This document shows, in pieces, positions 48,228-60,900 of a stretch of 64,000 bases of DNA. The translations under genes and the position numbers were made by a program. How positions within the stretch are numbered: the first letter of the stretch is position 1; the number at the start of each line of letters is the position of its first letter. The DNA is taken from NCBI RefSeq assembly GCF_018219155.1, contig NZ_CP056123.1:3047505-3111504 (forward strand), given 5' to 3'. The stretch is from Moritella sp. 24. GTDB taxonomy: Bacteria > Pseudomonadota > Gammaproteobacteria > Enterobacterales > Moritellaceae. The notes below the pieces were generated by a model that had not been told where the DNA came from, ran no database searches, and saw nothing but the letters and a program-made list of their open reading frames with translations.

Positions 48228-51200
48228 AGCTCAAAACTCTCCCATTGCTCTTCAGATTCAATTTGTGACTGTGATTGAGACTGTTGTTGAGATTGTGAAA
48301 TCAACATATCGATGTAACTTGCTTGCTGTTCAAGCACTGTCATTGCTAACACGTCCGTTAGACTGATGTTTAAACTAAAAATACTATTTATCTGGTTAAC
48401 AAGACGCGTTATTAATAATGAGTGTCCTCCCAACGCAAAAAAGTTATCCGTTCGACCTGCCGCTTCGACACCTAGCAAGTCTTGCCACAATAAGGCGACC
48501 TTATGCTCTGTCGGGCTTGCTGGTGCTACAAAAGTGTGACCAGATGATTTAGGTTCAGGTAATGCAGCGCGATCTACCTTGCCGTTATTTGTCACTGGCA
48601 TTTGTGCCAATACAGTTATAAACGTCGGCACCATATAATCAGGCAGTTTAGTGAGTAGAAATGCCTGCCACATTAGCAAGTCGTCTAGCTGTCCTTTAGC
48701 TGTCTCTTCTGGTACAACATATGCTGCTAAATAGTCATTCGCCTCACCGCTACGACGAGCTATCACGACAACTTCTTTCACTTCAGGATGTTCCGCTATG
48801 CAGGCTTCAATCTCTCCTAGCTCAATACGTAGCCCTCTAATTTTCACTTGAAAATCAGCTCGTCCCACATATTCAATTGCACCATCAGGTCGATAGCGCG
48901 CAATATCACCAGTGCGATACAAACGACTAAATTGCGCGTCCGTATTCGCACCCTTTATGGCAAACGGATTCGCAATAAATGCTTTTTCTGTTAAGTCATC
49001 ACGACCTAAATAACCTCGCGCCAAACCAACACCAGCGAGATAAAGTTCTCCTTCGACACCAACAGGGACAGTATTCAGTGCCTTATCAAGTATCCAAGTT
49101 TGCATATTGGCAATAGGATGACCAATCGGGACGACATTTGGGATATCTTGACTTCGACAGTCCCAAAAAGTCACATCAATAGAGGCTTCGGTTGGTCCAT
49201 ATAAATTATGTAGCTGAGCATCAAAGCTTTGGAAAAATTGCTGCTGTAGTTGATAAGGTAAAGCTTCACCGCTGCAAATGACCCGTTTTAGCGAGCGACA
49301 ATCACTTACCGTAGAGTGGTCAAGAAATGCTTGCAGCATCGCAGGGACAAAGTGAATAGTCGTGACTTGATGTTGCTGGATAATAGCAGCTAAGTGCGCA
49401 CTGTCTTTATGTGCATTCGGTTCTGCAACGACCAGTTTTGCGCCCGTAATTAACGGCCAGAAAAACTCCCAAACAGAGACATCAAAGCTATAAGGTGTCT
49501 TCTGTAACACCACATCTTGCTCTGTTAATGTATATTGCTGCTGCATCCAAGCGAGGCGGTTAACAATACCGGCATGAGGAATAGCAACACCTTTAGGCTG
49601 ACCCGTTGAGCCTGATGTATACAACACATATGCTAACTGCTCAGGTAAAATTCGAACCTGAGGTGCCGTCGTTGGATAGTTAACGCAGATATCTAATGCT
49701 TCATCCACAATAACAGCGGTTGTTTGAAGCTCACTCGATAGCGTATTTCTGCATGCCTCTAGTGTTAATACAACTTTTGCATTCGCATTTTCCGCTATAT
49801 AAGCTAAACGCTGTGAAGGATGCTCGGGATCAAGCGGTAAATAAGCACAACCCGCTTTTAAAATGGCTAATAAACTGATCACCATTTGCGGTGAGCGAGT
49901 CATGCATACCGCCACTTTATCTTCCGAGTTACAGCCGTGTTCATTAATTAAATAATGTGCTAACTGAGCTGATTTTTCGTGTAACTGGGCATAAGTTAAT
50001 ACAGCATGTTGCTCAGAATGCTGGTCACCATTCACTCTTTTTGAAGGCTGATAAACTAAGGCTACTGCATCTGGTGTCAACTGAGCTTGTTGCTCAAGCC
50101 ATGCAGGAAGTGTATCGGGATGATGACTAAAGTCATACTGAGTTTGGTTCAATAACCACGCAGGAGATTGCTCAGAATGAATATTTAGCTCATCAACGAG
50201 TCCCTTACAACTTAATGCGTCACCTGTTTTTTCAGCTGTATCACCTTTTGCTAAGGTCGCTAATAACGTCATAAAGTCAGTAAGTAACGCATTCGCAATA
50301 CTTGAATCTAACTGACTATTATTACTGACAACTCTGAAATCAAGACGTTGGTGTGGAATAATAATCATCGTCAGTGGGTAGTTATTCCGTTCTGTCGTTT
50401 CACGTACACCTAATGTAAGGTTGCGATCAACAGGTTGTTTATCTGCGGGGTAATTTTCAAACACTAGCAGGTTGTCAAACAAGTCAACTTGATGACCCGT
50501 TAAACGCTGAATATTCGACAAAGAAACATGCTCATGCTCTCGACTCTCAACCATTTGATCTTGCAACTGAAGCGCTAAATCAATCCAACTCTGCTCATCT
50601 GACAGCTGTACTCTAAGTGGAATACTGGTAATAAACACACCGACAATATCATTCGCATTAGCTAAATCATCAGGACGACCAGCACTAGTAACACCAAAGA
50701 CTAAATCATTACTGCCTGTATATCGCTGCAGCGTTAACGCCCATACAGCTTGGCAAAGCGAATTCAATGTTAAGCGACTTTTCGCGACTAATAACTTCAG
50801 CGACTCAGTCTGCTCTATAGATAAATATTCAGTTTGCTGAGAAATACCCGAATCACTGTTAAAGGGTCTAGGTAGTCTCGCCATCGTGTCATAGCCATTT
50901 AGACAATGCTGCCAATATGCTTCACTCTCCTTAAGCTCGCGATTACCTAACCATTCAATGAAGTTGCGGAACGGTGGACGGTGCGAATTAGCAGGGGTAC
51001 GATTAGCACATATAGCAAGGTACGCTTGTTGTACTTCTCTTATCACCAAATTCGTACACCAACCATCAACAATTAAATGATGTCGAGTCCAGATGAGGCA
51101 ATGATGATTTGCTGCTAATGTCACTAATTTAAAGCGCATCAAGCCCGCTTTATTTAACTCAAACCCGGTATCAATCTCTTGTTCAGCTAATACCTTCAAT

Positions 51201-54200
51201 TCAGCTTCTGCTTCACTTGTTGTTTTTTCAAGGTAATTGATATTTTGCCAATCAACTTGTGACGCTTTAACAACATATTGGATAGGTTCATCTAGCTGTT
51301 GCCACATAAAACCTGTGCGTAACATATCATGTTGATTAATTACCCACTGCCAAGCAGATTCCAATGCCTTAACATCAAGTTCTCCATCTAGCTCAACCAA
51401 ACTTTGGTTTACATACATACCTAAGCTTTGCTCTGATAATGTGTGGAACAGCATGCCATTTTGTAAAGGTGTTAAAGGGTATATATCCTTAATAATGTCT
51501 TGGGGAGCCGGTATTAAATCAACTAAACGATCAAGATCGGGTTGAGTTAACGCCAATAACGGTACTTCAGACTTTGATATTGCATTATCAGTATGCTCAC
51601 AATGCGCAATCATTTTTGACAGGTACTCAATGACAGCCAATGCCAGCAGCTCTATCTCATTTTTTGTATGCGCCAAGGTATTATAATTCCAGCGCATGCT
51701 TAATTCACCGCCGATAATCATTGCATTTAAATCTAGCCATTGTGGCCGAGTATTATCACCATGGCGCTGATTAGGAATAAATTCCGTCGCGAGCCCAACG
51801 CCTTGACTCATCATGCCCTTGTCGATTTGACCAAGATAATTAAATACTAAAGTAGGTGTAACAAGCTCTTTCACTTCGTTATTCAGATACTTCAACACGC
51901 CAAAACCTTGCCCATAATCAGGCACTGCACGTAACTGATCTTTAATAGACAAAATATGCTGACGCATCAGTAAATCTGATGAACAGCTATCAATTGATTC
52001 TAATAACACGGGGTAACGACTCGTGAACCAGCCTACCGTTTGTGATAGATCGAGATCGTCATGATGACGTCCATGACTTTCGAGTTCAATCAACATTTTA
52101 TTCGTACCACGCCATTGCGACATAGCGAACGTCACCGCTGCTAGCATTAATTCATCAATTTTTAATTGATATGCAGACAAAGACTTAGAGGTCAATTTCT
52201 CACTCAAGTCAGCAGGAAGTTTGACTTCAACAGCATCAACATCGCGGATATGATTTTCAATTGTGTGAGTATTGTCTAAGTTACTCATCGGCAAAGACAC
52301 CCAAGTTTGTTGAATTTCTTGAGCTTCGTTCGCCAGCGGCCACCAATAATCACGCGCAGCCTTTATCTTATGTTTAGGCCAATGTAATAAATCATCGACC
52401 CATGCTTGATAAGATGTGGTTTGGTATGCCTCTAACGAGCCATCGGTAGAAAGTCCATGACTCAATAATTGGTACGTTTGCCAAATCTGCGTAACTAATA
52501 CCCGCCAAGAAACAGCATCGACAACCAAGTGATGAGCCGTAAATAAAATACGCCCTTGTTCTTGATCCGTTAACTTAAATAGATCGACTCGAATAGGCGC
52601 CTTTCCATTCAGTGCTAACGTACCTTGCAGACTTGATAATTGTGATGACAGCTCTTCGCTATGGATCGTGTGTGAACGAACGTCAAGCTGATGACTCGCA
52701 GTAAGCTGCTGATATTCACCACCTTTACCAGGGATGAAATTCATCGTTAGTTGCTGGTGAATCGCTAACACTTGCTCTACCGCTTTAGTAAAACTAGCGA
52801 CGTCTAAAACCTTATCATGAGACAAGAGTACTGACTGATTCCAATGATCAACATGCTGAAGCTGTTGTTCAAAAAACCAATGCTGAATAGGTGCCATCGC
52901 ATATTCAGATGTAGTACTGGTATTATCTTTCACTAACTCATGATTAATAACATCAGAATGCCCCTCTTCAGCAGCGAGAGCTTGTGCGATATGATAAGGT
53001 GTTTGTAGTGCGAAAACCTGCTTAGGGGTAACTTTAATACCTTGTTTTTTTAGCTTAGCGACTAATTGTAGACTAAGTATTGAGTCACCTCCAAACTCAA
53101 AAAAGCTGTCTTTGTCAGTTAACTCTTGATTACCAAGCAACTGTTTAAATGCCGCAAGTAAGACCGGAGTCTGCGAAGGATAATCTGTTACAATAGGCTC
53201 CGCTTTAGTCGGTAATTCTGAGATTATAGCAGCGGCAATCGCTTGTGGTGTTTGCGCCTTAAACAATAATTTAGGCGTCAAGGTTAAACCTGATTTTTTG
53301 GCTTTTGCTACCAATTGCAAGCTCAAGATTGAATCTCCGCCTAGCTCAAAGAAACTGTCACCAGCCAAAACATCACGCCCTAACATATCAGCAAACAGAA
53401 CTATCAGCTGACTCGTAATTTGCAATTTTTGCTCATTCGTTAACGCGTTCTTAGCTTTACTATCATCTGTAACTGACCGTTCAACCACATTTTTTACAAC
53501 TGAAGTCTGTTCTATATTTATCAGTATATCAGGGGTACTCAGACACGAACTTAATAGCTGTAAATATCGATTTAATAAATCAACAACCGTATCTTCGTTG
53601 AATAGTTCACAGCTATATTCTAAGTCCAACCTCAGCTTATTATCATCTTCAGTAAGACGTAACGTAAGATCAAAGCGAGAACGGTTGCTCTGGTGTGGTA
53701 CCTGAGTTAATTCCAGTTCACCTAGTTTGAGAGCTTGGCGAGGCACATTTCGATGAACAAAAAGCACTTGGAACAATGGACTCCAAGCTCGACCTCGGGG
53801 AATATTTAACTTATCGACAACCAAATCGAAAGGCAGCTCTTGATGCTCAAATGCTTCCCGAGTCGTGGCTGATACTTGGTCAATTAATTGTCTGAAACTT
53901 TGTTTATCTTGTAGCTGATGGCGAATAACGAGGGTGTTAACCAAAAAGCCAATCATACTTTCCAGCTCAGGGCGCTGGCGACTCGCTACCGACGTACCTA
54001 AGCATATATCTTGCCCTGCGCCCAACTGATTTAATAACAAGGAAAAACCAGCCTGCATCACTGAATAAAGCGTCGTGCCTTGCTCTCTCGCCATATCTTG
54101 TAGTTTAAGATAAACGTTTTCAGGCACATCAAGTTGAACTTCTGCACCCTGATAGGTTCTTGATAATACATCAGGACGAGAAAAATCAAGAGGCAAAGGC

Positions 54201-54943
54201 ATACATTCAGGTATTCCCGTTAGCTGATTTTTCCAATATTCGAGTTGTAGTTCAGCTTCTTCACTTTCAAGCCAATCTTGCTGCCATTGAGCAAAATCAG
54301 CATATTGTAGTTCAGGTACAGGCGATACTTGAACACTTCCCTGCGATGTAAAGCGGGCATAACATTCAGAGAACTCTTTAACAAGCACAGCTTCAGACCA
54401 AGCATCAAAAGCAATATGGTGTGCAACAAATACCAGACAGTGCTGCTTTGACTTATCTGATAATAGATAGATACGTAAAGGTAGCTCGTTCTCTAAATCA
54501 AATACTGCATCTGCTACAGCCAAACTGCGTTGTTCTAGATCAGAAACATCAGATTCAGTCCAAAATGGTAACGTATAATCAACTTCAGAACGCTGCATCG
54601 GTTTACCATCTACAACATGATATGTACTGCGTAATATAGCGTGTCGATTAAGTACTTCTCGAAGCGCTAATTTTAACGCATCTATATCAATATCACCTGT
54701 TATGTCTAAACGAGTAAACAAATTATAGGCAGAACTGCCTTGTTCATAATGGTTTATAAACCACAGGCGCTGCTGAGCATTAGACAAGACTTCCATTTCA
54801 TCTTCCCTTTCTGCAGCAACAATAGGCAATTGCCAACTGTCGATATTTTTTTCTTTTAGCAAAGCTCTAAACTGAATTTTTTTCTCTTTTGGCAATTTAG
54901 CCAAACGCTTTGCAATACTGATTGAATGTGTATTCTGGTTCAT
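48224..54943 (-). CDS. Non-ribosomal peptide synthetase B: A-less module 3 plus serine module 4
   Basis: A 2239-residue NRPS. A short helical docking region (residues 1-45) is followed by C (HHIAFDAWS, about 178), then directly T (GGDS, about 537) and T (GGDS, about 620) with no adenylation domain between, then E (HHLVVDAVSW about 808, ESHGR, FNYLGQ), C (HHLIVDGWC, about 1291), A (about 1778) and T (GGHS, about 2174). The A pocket reads DVWHISLID, a serine code. Module 3 therefore needs its amino acid loaded in trans; the tandem carriers are the same pattern as the two Asp modules. The C-terminus is a Gln/Ser-rich tail. It begins three bases after NRPS A ends and overlaps NRPS C by four bases. 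Confidence 0.95.
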   Translation of the reverse strand: MNQNTHSISIAKRLAKLPKEKKIQFRALLKEKNIDSWQLPIVAAEREDEMEVLSNAQQRLWFINHYEQGSSAYNLFTRLDITGDIDIDALKLALREVLNRHAILRSTYHVVDGKPMQRSEVDYTLPFWTESDVSDLEQRSLAVADAVFDLENELPLRIYLLSDKSKQHCLVFVAHHIAFDAWSEAVLVKEFSECYARFTSQGSVQVSPVPELQYADFAQWQQDWLESEEAELQLEYWKNQLTGIPECMPLPLDFSRPDVLSRTYQGAEVQLDVPENVYLKLQDMAREQGTTLYSVMQAGFSLLLNQLGAGQDICLGTSVASRQRPELESMIGFLVNTLVIRHQLQDKQSFRQLIDQVSATTREAFEHQELPFDLVVDKLNIPRGRAWSPLFQVLFVHRNVPRQALKLGELELTQVPHQSNRSRFDLTLRLTEDDNKLRLDLEYSCELFNEDTVVDLLNRYLQLLSSCLSTPDILINIEQTSVVKNVVERSVTDDSKAKNALTNEQKLQITSQLIVLFADMLGRDVLAGDSFFELGGDSILSLQLVAKAKKSGLTLTPKLLFKAQTPQAIAAAIISELPTKAEPIVTDYPSQTPVLLAAFKQLLGNQELTDKDSFFEFGGDSILSLQLVAKLKKQGIKVTPKQVFALQTPYHIAQALAAEEGHSDVINHELVKDNTSTTSEYAMAPIQHWFFEQQLQHVDHWNQSVLLSHDKVLDVASFTKAVEQVLAIHQQLTMNFIPGKGGEYQQLTASHQLDVRSHTIHSEELSSQLSSLQGTLALNGKAPIRVDLFKLTDQEQGRILFTAHHLVVDAVSWRVLVTQIWQTYQLLSHGLSTDGSLEAYQTTSYQAWVDDLLHWPKHKIKAARDYWWPLANEAQEIQQTWVSLPMSNLDNTHTIENHIRDVDAVEVKLPADLSEKLTSKSLSAYQLKIDELMLAAVTFAMSQWRGTNKMLIELESHGRHHDDLDLSQTVGWFTSRYPVLLESIDSCSSDLLMRQHILSIKDQLRAVPDYGQGFGVLKYLNNEVKELVTPTLVFNYLGQIDKGMMSQGVGLATEFIPNQRHGDNTRPQWLDLNAMIIGGELSMRWNYNTLAHTKNEIELLALAVIEYLSKMIAHCEHTDNAISKSEVPLLALTQPDLDRLVDLIPAPQDIIKDIYPLTPLQNGMLFHTLSEQSLGMYVNQSLVELDGELDVKALESAWQWVINQHDMLRTGFMWQQLDEPIQYVVKASQVDWQNINYLEKTTSEAEAELKVLAEQEIDTGFELNKAGLMRFKLVTLAANHHCLIWTRHHLIVDGWCTNLVIREVQQAYLAICANRTPANSHRPPFRNFIEWLGNRELKESEAYWQHCLNGYDTMARLPRPFNSDSGISQQTEYLSIEQTESLKLLVAKSRLTLNSLCQAVWALTLQRYTGSNDLVFGVTSAGRPDDLANANDIVGVFITSIPLRVQLSDEQSWIDLALQLQDQMVESREHEHVSLSNIQRLTGHQVDLFDNLLVFENYPADKQPVDRNLTLGVRETTERNNYPLTMIIIPHQRLDFRVVSNNSQLDSSIANALLTDFMTLLATLAKGDTAEKTGDALSCKGLVDELNIHSEQSPAWLLNQTQYDFSHHPDTLPAWLEQQAQLTPDAVALVYQPSKRVNGDQHSEQHAVLTYAQLHEKSAQLAHYLINEHGCNSEDKVAVCMTRSPQMVISLLAILKAGCAYLPLDPEHPSQRLAYIAENANAKVVLTLEACRNTLSSELQTTAVIVDEALDICVNYPTTAPQVRILPEQLAYVLYTSGSTGQPKGVAIPHAGIVNRLAWMQQQYTLTEQDVVLQKTPYSFDVSVWEFFWPLITGAKLVVAEPNAHKDSAHLAAIIQQHQVTTIHFVPAMLQAFLDHSTVSDCRSLKRVICSGEALPYQLQQQFFQSFDAQLHNLYGPTEASIDVTFWDCRSQDIPNVVPIGHPIANMQTWILDKALNTVPVGVEGELYLAGVGLARGYLGRDDLTEKAFIANPFAIKGANTDAQFSRLYRTGDIARYRPDGAIEYVGRADFQVKIRGLRIELGEIEACIAEHPEVKEVVVIARRSGEANDYLAAYVVPEETAKGQLDDLLMWQAFLLTKLPDYMVPTFITVLAQMPVTNNGKVDRAALPEPKSSGHTFVAPASPTEHKVALLWQDLLGVEAAGRTDNFFALGGHSLLITRLVNQINSIFSLNISLTDVLAMTVLEQQASYIDMLISQSQQQSQSQSQIESEEQWESFEL

Positions 54944-54946
54944 AAT

Positions 54947-57900
54947 TTACTCAAATTGGTCTAATAGATCAGCCATCATTGCCAGATCATCTTGTTGCAA
55001 CGACTCTTTTTCTAAAAGCATGGCTAGCTCGGCAATTGTCGGATTGTGGAATAACTCAGCGAGTGGGATCTGTACGCTGAACGTACGCTGGATTCGAGCT
55101 TGTAGGCGCGTAGCTGAAAGCGAATTACCGCCTAATCTAAAGAAACTGTCTTGGATGCCAATCTGATCATGGCCAAGGATTTGTTGCCAAATATCCACTA
55201 ATTGATGCTCAAGCTCCGTTTGTGGCGATAGGTAATGGCTCATACCATGACTATCAGATTCCGGTAGCGCTTTGCGATCGATCTTGCCATTGCTGTTCAG
55301 TGGCATTGCATCGAGAATAACAATTTCAGTTGGTACCATATAAACAGGTAAATGCTCAGCAATCAGGCGTAACAGCAGTTCACTGTCTAAGACGACAGAT
55401 TTGCGTAACGTAACGTAAGCAGTGATATAGCCATGTTCAGTATCTGCCTGCCATACAAGAGCAATCGCTTCCTTAACACCATTTTGCGCCTGAAGAACGG
55501 CTTCTATTTCGCCCAATTCAATTCTAAACCCACGTAATTTCACTTGGAAATCAGTCCTTCCGATGAACTGCAACTCACCTTTTGAATCGAAATAAACTCG
55601 ATCTCCGGTACGATACATACGCTGTCCTGGCGCTTGTGAGAAAGGATCTGGTAAGAAACTCTCTGCGGTTAGTTTTGGACGGTTTAAATATCCGCGAGCT
55701 AACCCTAATCCTGAGATATATAGCTCACCTTCAACACCTGACAATACTGGCTGAAGTGCACTATCTAAAACATAAAACTGAGTATTATTAAATGGCTTAC
55801 CCAGTGCCGCGGATTTACCAGTTACATGCTCAACAGACGAGCTTGATGCCCAAACGGTAGCCTCTGTTGGACCATAAACATTCGTCACACTAGCCGCTTT
55901 TTTTATCAATAATTCGGCTAATGCTGCACTTAACGCCTCACCACCAGTCAGGACATTAAGTGATGACCACCAAGCACTATCAATATCAGCTAAGCTTTGC
56001 CATGTTGCAGGTGTTGCTTGCATCACACTGATTTTATGCTGAGATAATAACTGACTTAGTGCTTGGCTATCTTTACTCTGTTGCTCGTTAGCTAACACTA
56101 AAGTTGCACCGTGTACTAAAGGTAAGAATAATTCTAATACTGCAATATCGAACCCAATCGTTGTGACTGCTAACAGCCGATCTTCAGCTGATATATGCAC
56201 TACATCCTGTATCGCTTGTAGGAAATAATTTAATGCGGCACGATCAATTTGAACACCCTTAGGACGACCTGTAGAGCCGGATGTAAAAATCGTGTATGCC
56301 AATTGATTTGGGTGGCAATCAACTACAGAATCAAATACTTCAGGCTGTTTTTTCAGTGCCGTCGGAGATAGACAAGGTGCAGAATCGAAAATACGTTCGG
56401 TTATCACTAACTGAGGCTCAGCTTGATTTAAAATATCTTCCAAGCGGCGTTGTGGCTGTAATGGATCGAGTGGGATATAAGATAAGCCCAATTGATAAAT
56501 TGCTAATAGCGTAATAACGAGATCAGCTTCACGTGCTAAACAAACGGCTATAGGCTGCTCATTATTGAGGTTTAACCTCCCCATTGCGCCAGCGAGTTCT
56601 GACACTTCAACGACTAGCTCTTGATAAGTTAACTGGCGGTTGTCAGTAATCAGGGCGAGGTTTTCACCATATTCATTCGCACGTAATTTAACTTCGTCTA
56701 ATAAATCCCACTTTGCAGGTAAGTCCACTTGAGGTTCATTCACTACTGTAGGTAACGTTAACGACTCAATAAGTTGATAAGTATACGTATCTACGTCTTC
56801 AGAAAGATAAGTTAGTGCCGCGTCAAGTGTGGTTAACATACTAGCCGCTAACTCTTGTGAGACTTTTTGAGTATCAAAAGAGCAGTGAATATTCAGTACA
56901 TGACTCGGTTCAACCTGTAACATCAGCGGGAAGTTACTTGATTCAGATACCTCAAGTAGATCAAACTTCGGCGTGGTCATATCCCGAAGTTCTTTAGGAA
57001 ATGGATAGTTTTGGAACACAAGAGCGGTATCAAACAATAGCTCTCCAGGCTCAAGATCTACATATGATTGGATCTCAGCAAGTGGCATGTAATCAATGCT
57101 TCGTAACTCAGATGCATCGAGCTGCAATTGCGCAGCACAATCAACTAATCGTTCAGCGGGATTAAGACTAGCACGCAATGGTAAACTAGCAATGAACACG
57201 CCAGCCATGTGCTCAATATCAGAAACTTCCTGCGGGCGTCCAGCAGAGGTCATGCCAAATATCACATCATAACCACCAGTAAATCGACTTAACGTAATCC
57301 CCCATGCCAGTTGTACTAAGGTATTTAACGTTAAACCATGCGTTCTAGCCTGCGTCTTCAACTTCTGTGTCACAGACTCAGCTATTTGATACTGGCGATG
57401 TTTTTGCCCTTGCATTGGCATTTCAGGACGAGGTAAATGTGTCGTTTGAGTAAAATCAGCTAAATATGCTTGCCACTCTTTTCCCGCATACGTCATGTCT
57501 TGACGTGCTAACCAAGAAAAATAATCAGCATAGTGCGGCGCAGGTAATAAATCTTTTTGCTTGTAAATAGCCATCGCATCACCTGCAATTAATGCCGATG
57601 TCCAACCGTCTACAATCAAATGATGGCGCGTCCATATCAGACGATGTTCTTGTGGAGATAATTTAACTAGAATCACGCGCATAAGCGGTGCATCGGTCAG
57701 TTTAAATCCAATTTGATGCTCTTTAGCTACTAGTGTCTCAAATTTAGTATTCTGTTCAGATGTCGAAAATGCCTGCCAATCAAGCATGACGGTGTTCATT
57801 TCAGTATCTCGACATACAACCTGATATGGCTGTTCAAGATCATGCCAAATAAATCGGCTTCGAGTAACATCATGACGCAGCGCTGCGCTTTTCCATGCGC

Positions 57901-60900
57901 TAAGAAAAGCGCCTGTATTTATACTTCCTGTGAGAGCCATGCTCGTGACGTTTAAATACAGCTCTGGTTGTTGATCCAGCAAGCAATGGAACAAAATACC
58001 TTGCTGAGTCGGAGACAAAGGTAACAAATCATCAATTAAAGATGCCGGAATATCCTGACAAATCGTATTTAGATCTCGAGCAGAAATGTTGGCAGTAACA
58101 TCATCAACAGCTAACGTATCAGGTAAAACATCCAGATCATAACGAGATACAGATTGCTCAGTATTTATCACTGTCGTAGAAGATATTTGCTCAACATTCG
58201 TATTTTTCTCTTCTATCTGCGGTGCTATAAACAACGCTAAATCAGCCAGTGTTTGATATTTAAATACGTCCTGAGGACGTAGAATGATATTTTTCTTTCG
58301 TGCAGCAGCAATAAATTGCAGCGCTAAAATAGAATCACCGCCTATTTCAAAGAAGTTATCACTCGATTTAATATTTTGTTTTGATAACGCCGTTGACCAG
58401 AGCTCAACCAGAGCAGATATAGCTTGCTCATGAAGTTTTTCCTTAGGATCCAGCTGGGGCAATTGATCAGCCATAACCTCTGCTAACTCAACGGGTGTTT
58501 GATGTTTAAATAACAACTGAGGTGTTAATTTAACGCCTTCTTTCCGCGCGATTGCCACTAGTTGCAGCGCTAAAATAGAGTCACCACCAATAGCAAAGAA
58601 ACCATCACTACTTGTTATCTCATTTACCTGCTTATTTAAGACCTTAGCAAATAAGCGACAGAAGAATAAAGCACCTTGCTCTGAATAAAACGCAGAATCT
58701 AAATCACTCTCATTCGTACTACGATTCAATATATCAATTAAATTTTTTCGATCGACTTTACCATTAATAGTACGTGGTATTTCAGCTACTGAATGCCAGT
58801 AATGCGGTTGCATATAGCTAGGTAAGCTCATTGATAACAAATGAGATAACTCTGTTTTATCTTGCTTACTCACAACAACGGCGGTGAGTTTTTCACGCCC
58901 TTCCATTTTATCGAATACAATGGCAGCTTCAACAACACCAGCCAGCGCATTAAGCTGAGTTTCGATTTCAGCGAGTTCAACTCTATACCCTCTAATCTTA
59001 ACCTGACCATCAGCTCGACCAATGAATTTAATTCGTCCGTCTGCCAACTGTTTCGCTCGATCACCAGATCGATACATAAGCTCACCAGCATTAAATGGAT
59101 CACGAATGAAATTCTGCGCTGTTTTCACACTGTCTTGCCAATACCCTTGCGCTAGCTGATTACCCGCTATATACAAATCACCTATCGCGCCAACGGGCAC
59201 TGCTTGAAGTAAACTATCTAATAGATAAACTCGGCAACCATCAAGCGGTGTACCTAAAGCCGTAGGTTCACCAGCAAGTAGACGCCCCGCAATAACGCCT
59301 ACCGTTGCTTCAGTCGGACCATAATGATTGAAAACATTTAACTCGGAAGAATAGACTCGAAGTTGTTCGAGTAAGCTATTATTTACTTCCTCACCACCAA
59401 AAACTAACGTGTGCCGAGGTAATATTTCACTACGTTCCGATGCTAATAACCCTTGTAAATGTGAAGGCACAACTTTAAGCATATCAACTGGGTATTGAGC
59501 CAAGTGATCAGCTAACCCTTCAGCATCAAGCATAAATTCTTGATCTAAAATACGCACTTGATTCCCAGATAATAATCCAGCCCAAAGTGCTGTGTAGCCT
59601 AAATCAGTGGCGACACTAGCAAGGCTCGCATACACACTATTTTTTGGTAGATCTAAGCGGCTGTTTACAGCTTCAACATAAGAAGCCAGTGCGCCATGCC
59701 CTACGGACACGGCTTTGGGTGTACCAGTCGAACCAGAGGTAAAGATTAAATAAGCTGGATCATCTGCACATAACCTAAGCGGTTGTGCCAAGAGTTGCGA
59801 TGCTTGAGCTAAAGTATCTACCACGTCTAACCACTGATAAATTTCAGGTAACCAATCAGGTCTGTTGCCAGCACCAACACATACTTCTACATCCGCTTCT
59901 TTAAGCATTGTTTGTGTACGCTCATTTGGCTGTCCATCATCTAACGGAACAAACGCAGCCCCGGCATACCAAACTGAGAGCATCGCGATCACTTGATCTA
60001 CACCTCGCGGTAATAAAATAGCAACGCGATCACAGTGATTCACATTAGATTGAGACAGCGCATAGGCTAAACGAGACGCTTGCTCACTTACCTCTGCAAC
60101 GGTTAATACCTGTTCGTTATAGAGTAATGCAGGCTGTGTAGGTGCAATATCTTGCCACATCGCCAGCCCCGTTTCGTAACTAGGAGTCATGGGGGTTGTA
60201 TCTGGCAACCAAGCTTTTAATTGATGCTGGGTAAGCGGTTTATTAGGCGATAATAGCAATTCCTCTAAGAGTTCAAAGAATCCGTCAGCAATCGCAGTCA
60301 CTGTTTCAGCTGTATATAGTGAAGAGTTAAAGCGCCAGTGATAACGGAACGCATTCTCGTATTCATAGACAACTAAATTAAGTTCATGTGCAGCGCCACG
60401 CTGTCCCGAGTCAATGATATGATCGGATATCGGCATGCCAATAATACGGTCATTAGCACGTGTATAAGTAAACATATGCGAAGTAACCGCGGTCCGTTCT
60501 GCACTTCTATTATCCATCAATGCTTCACTGATTTCTGTCAGCGGCATTCTTTGGTGACGTAATGATTGACGATAAAAATGAGCACGTTCAACGATCAGCT
60601 CAGTAAAGTTACCTGGCTCTGTAAAATCAGCTGGAATAAGAAAAGGATTAACACAATAACCAACAATTTCTTTATGGGTTCGCGTATAACGCCCCATCGT
60701 TGGCGACGCAATTAAAAACTTAGATTGCCCAGACAGTTTATGTAAGTAGAACTGAAAAGCACTTAACAAGACAGTATATGATGTAGTCTTCGTTTCACGA
60801 ACCAACGTAGTAACTTTATCAGTCAGCGCTTGGCTACCATCAAATTGCAACTCACAACCATCAAATTTTTGAATATCTCCACGCTCAAAGTCCGTACTAA

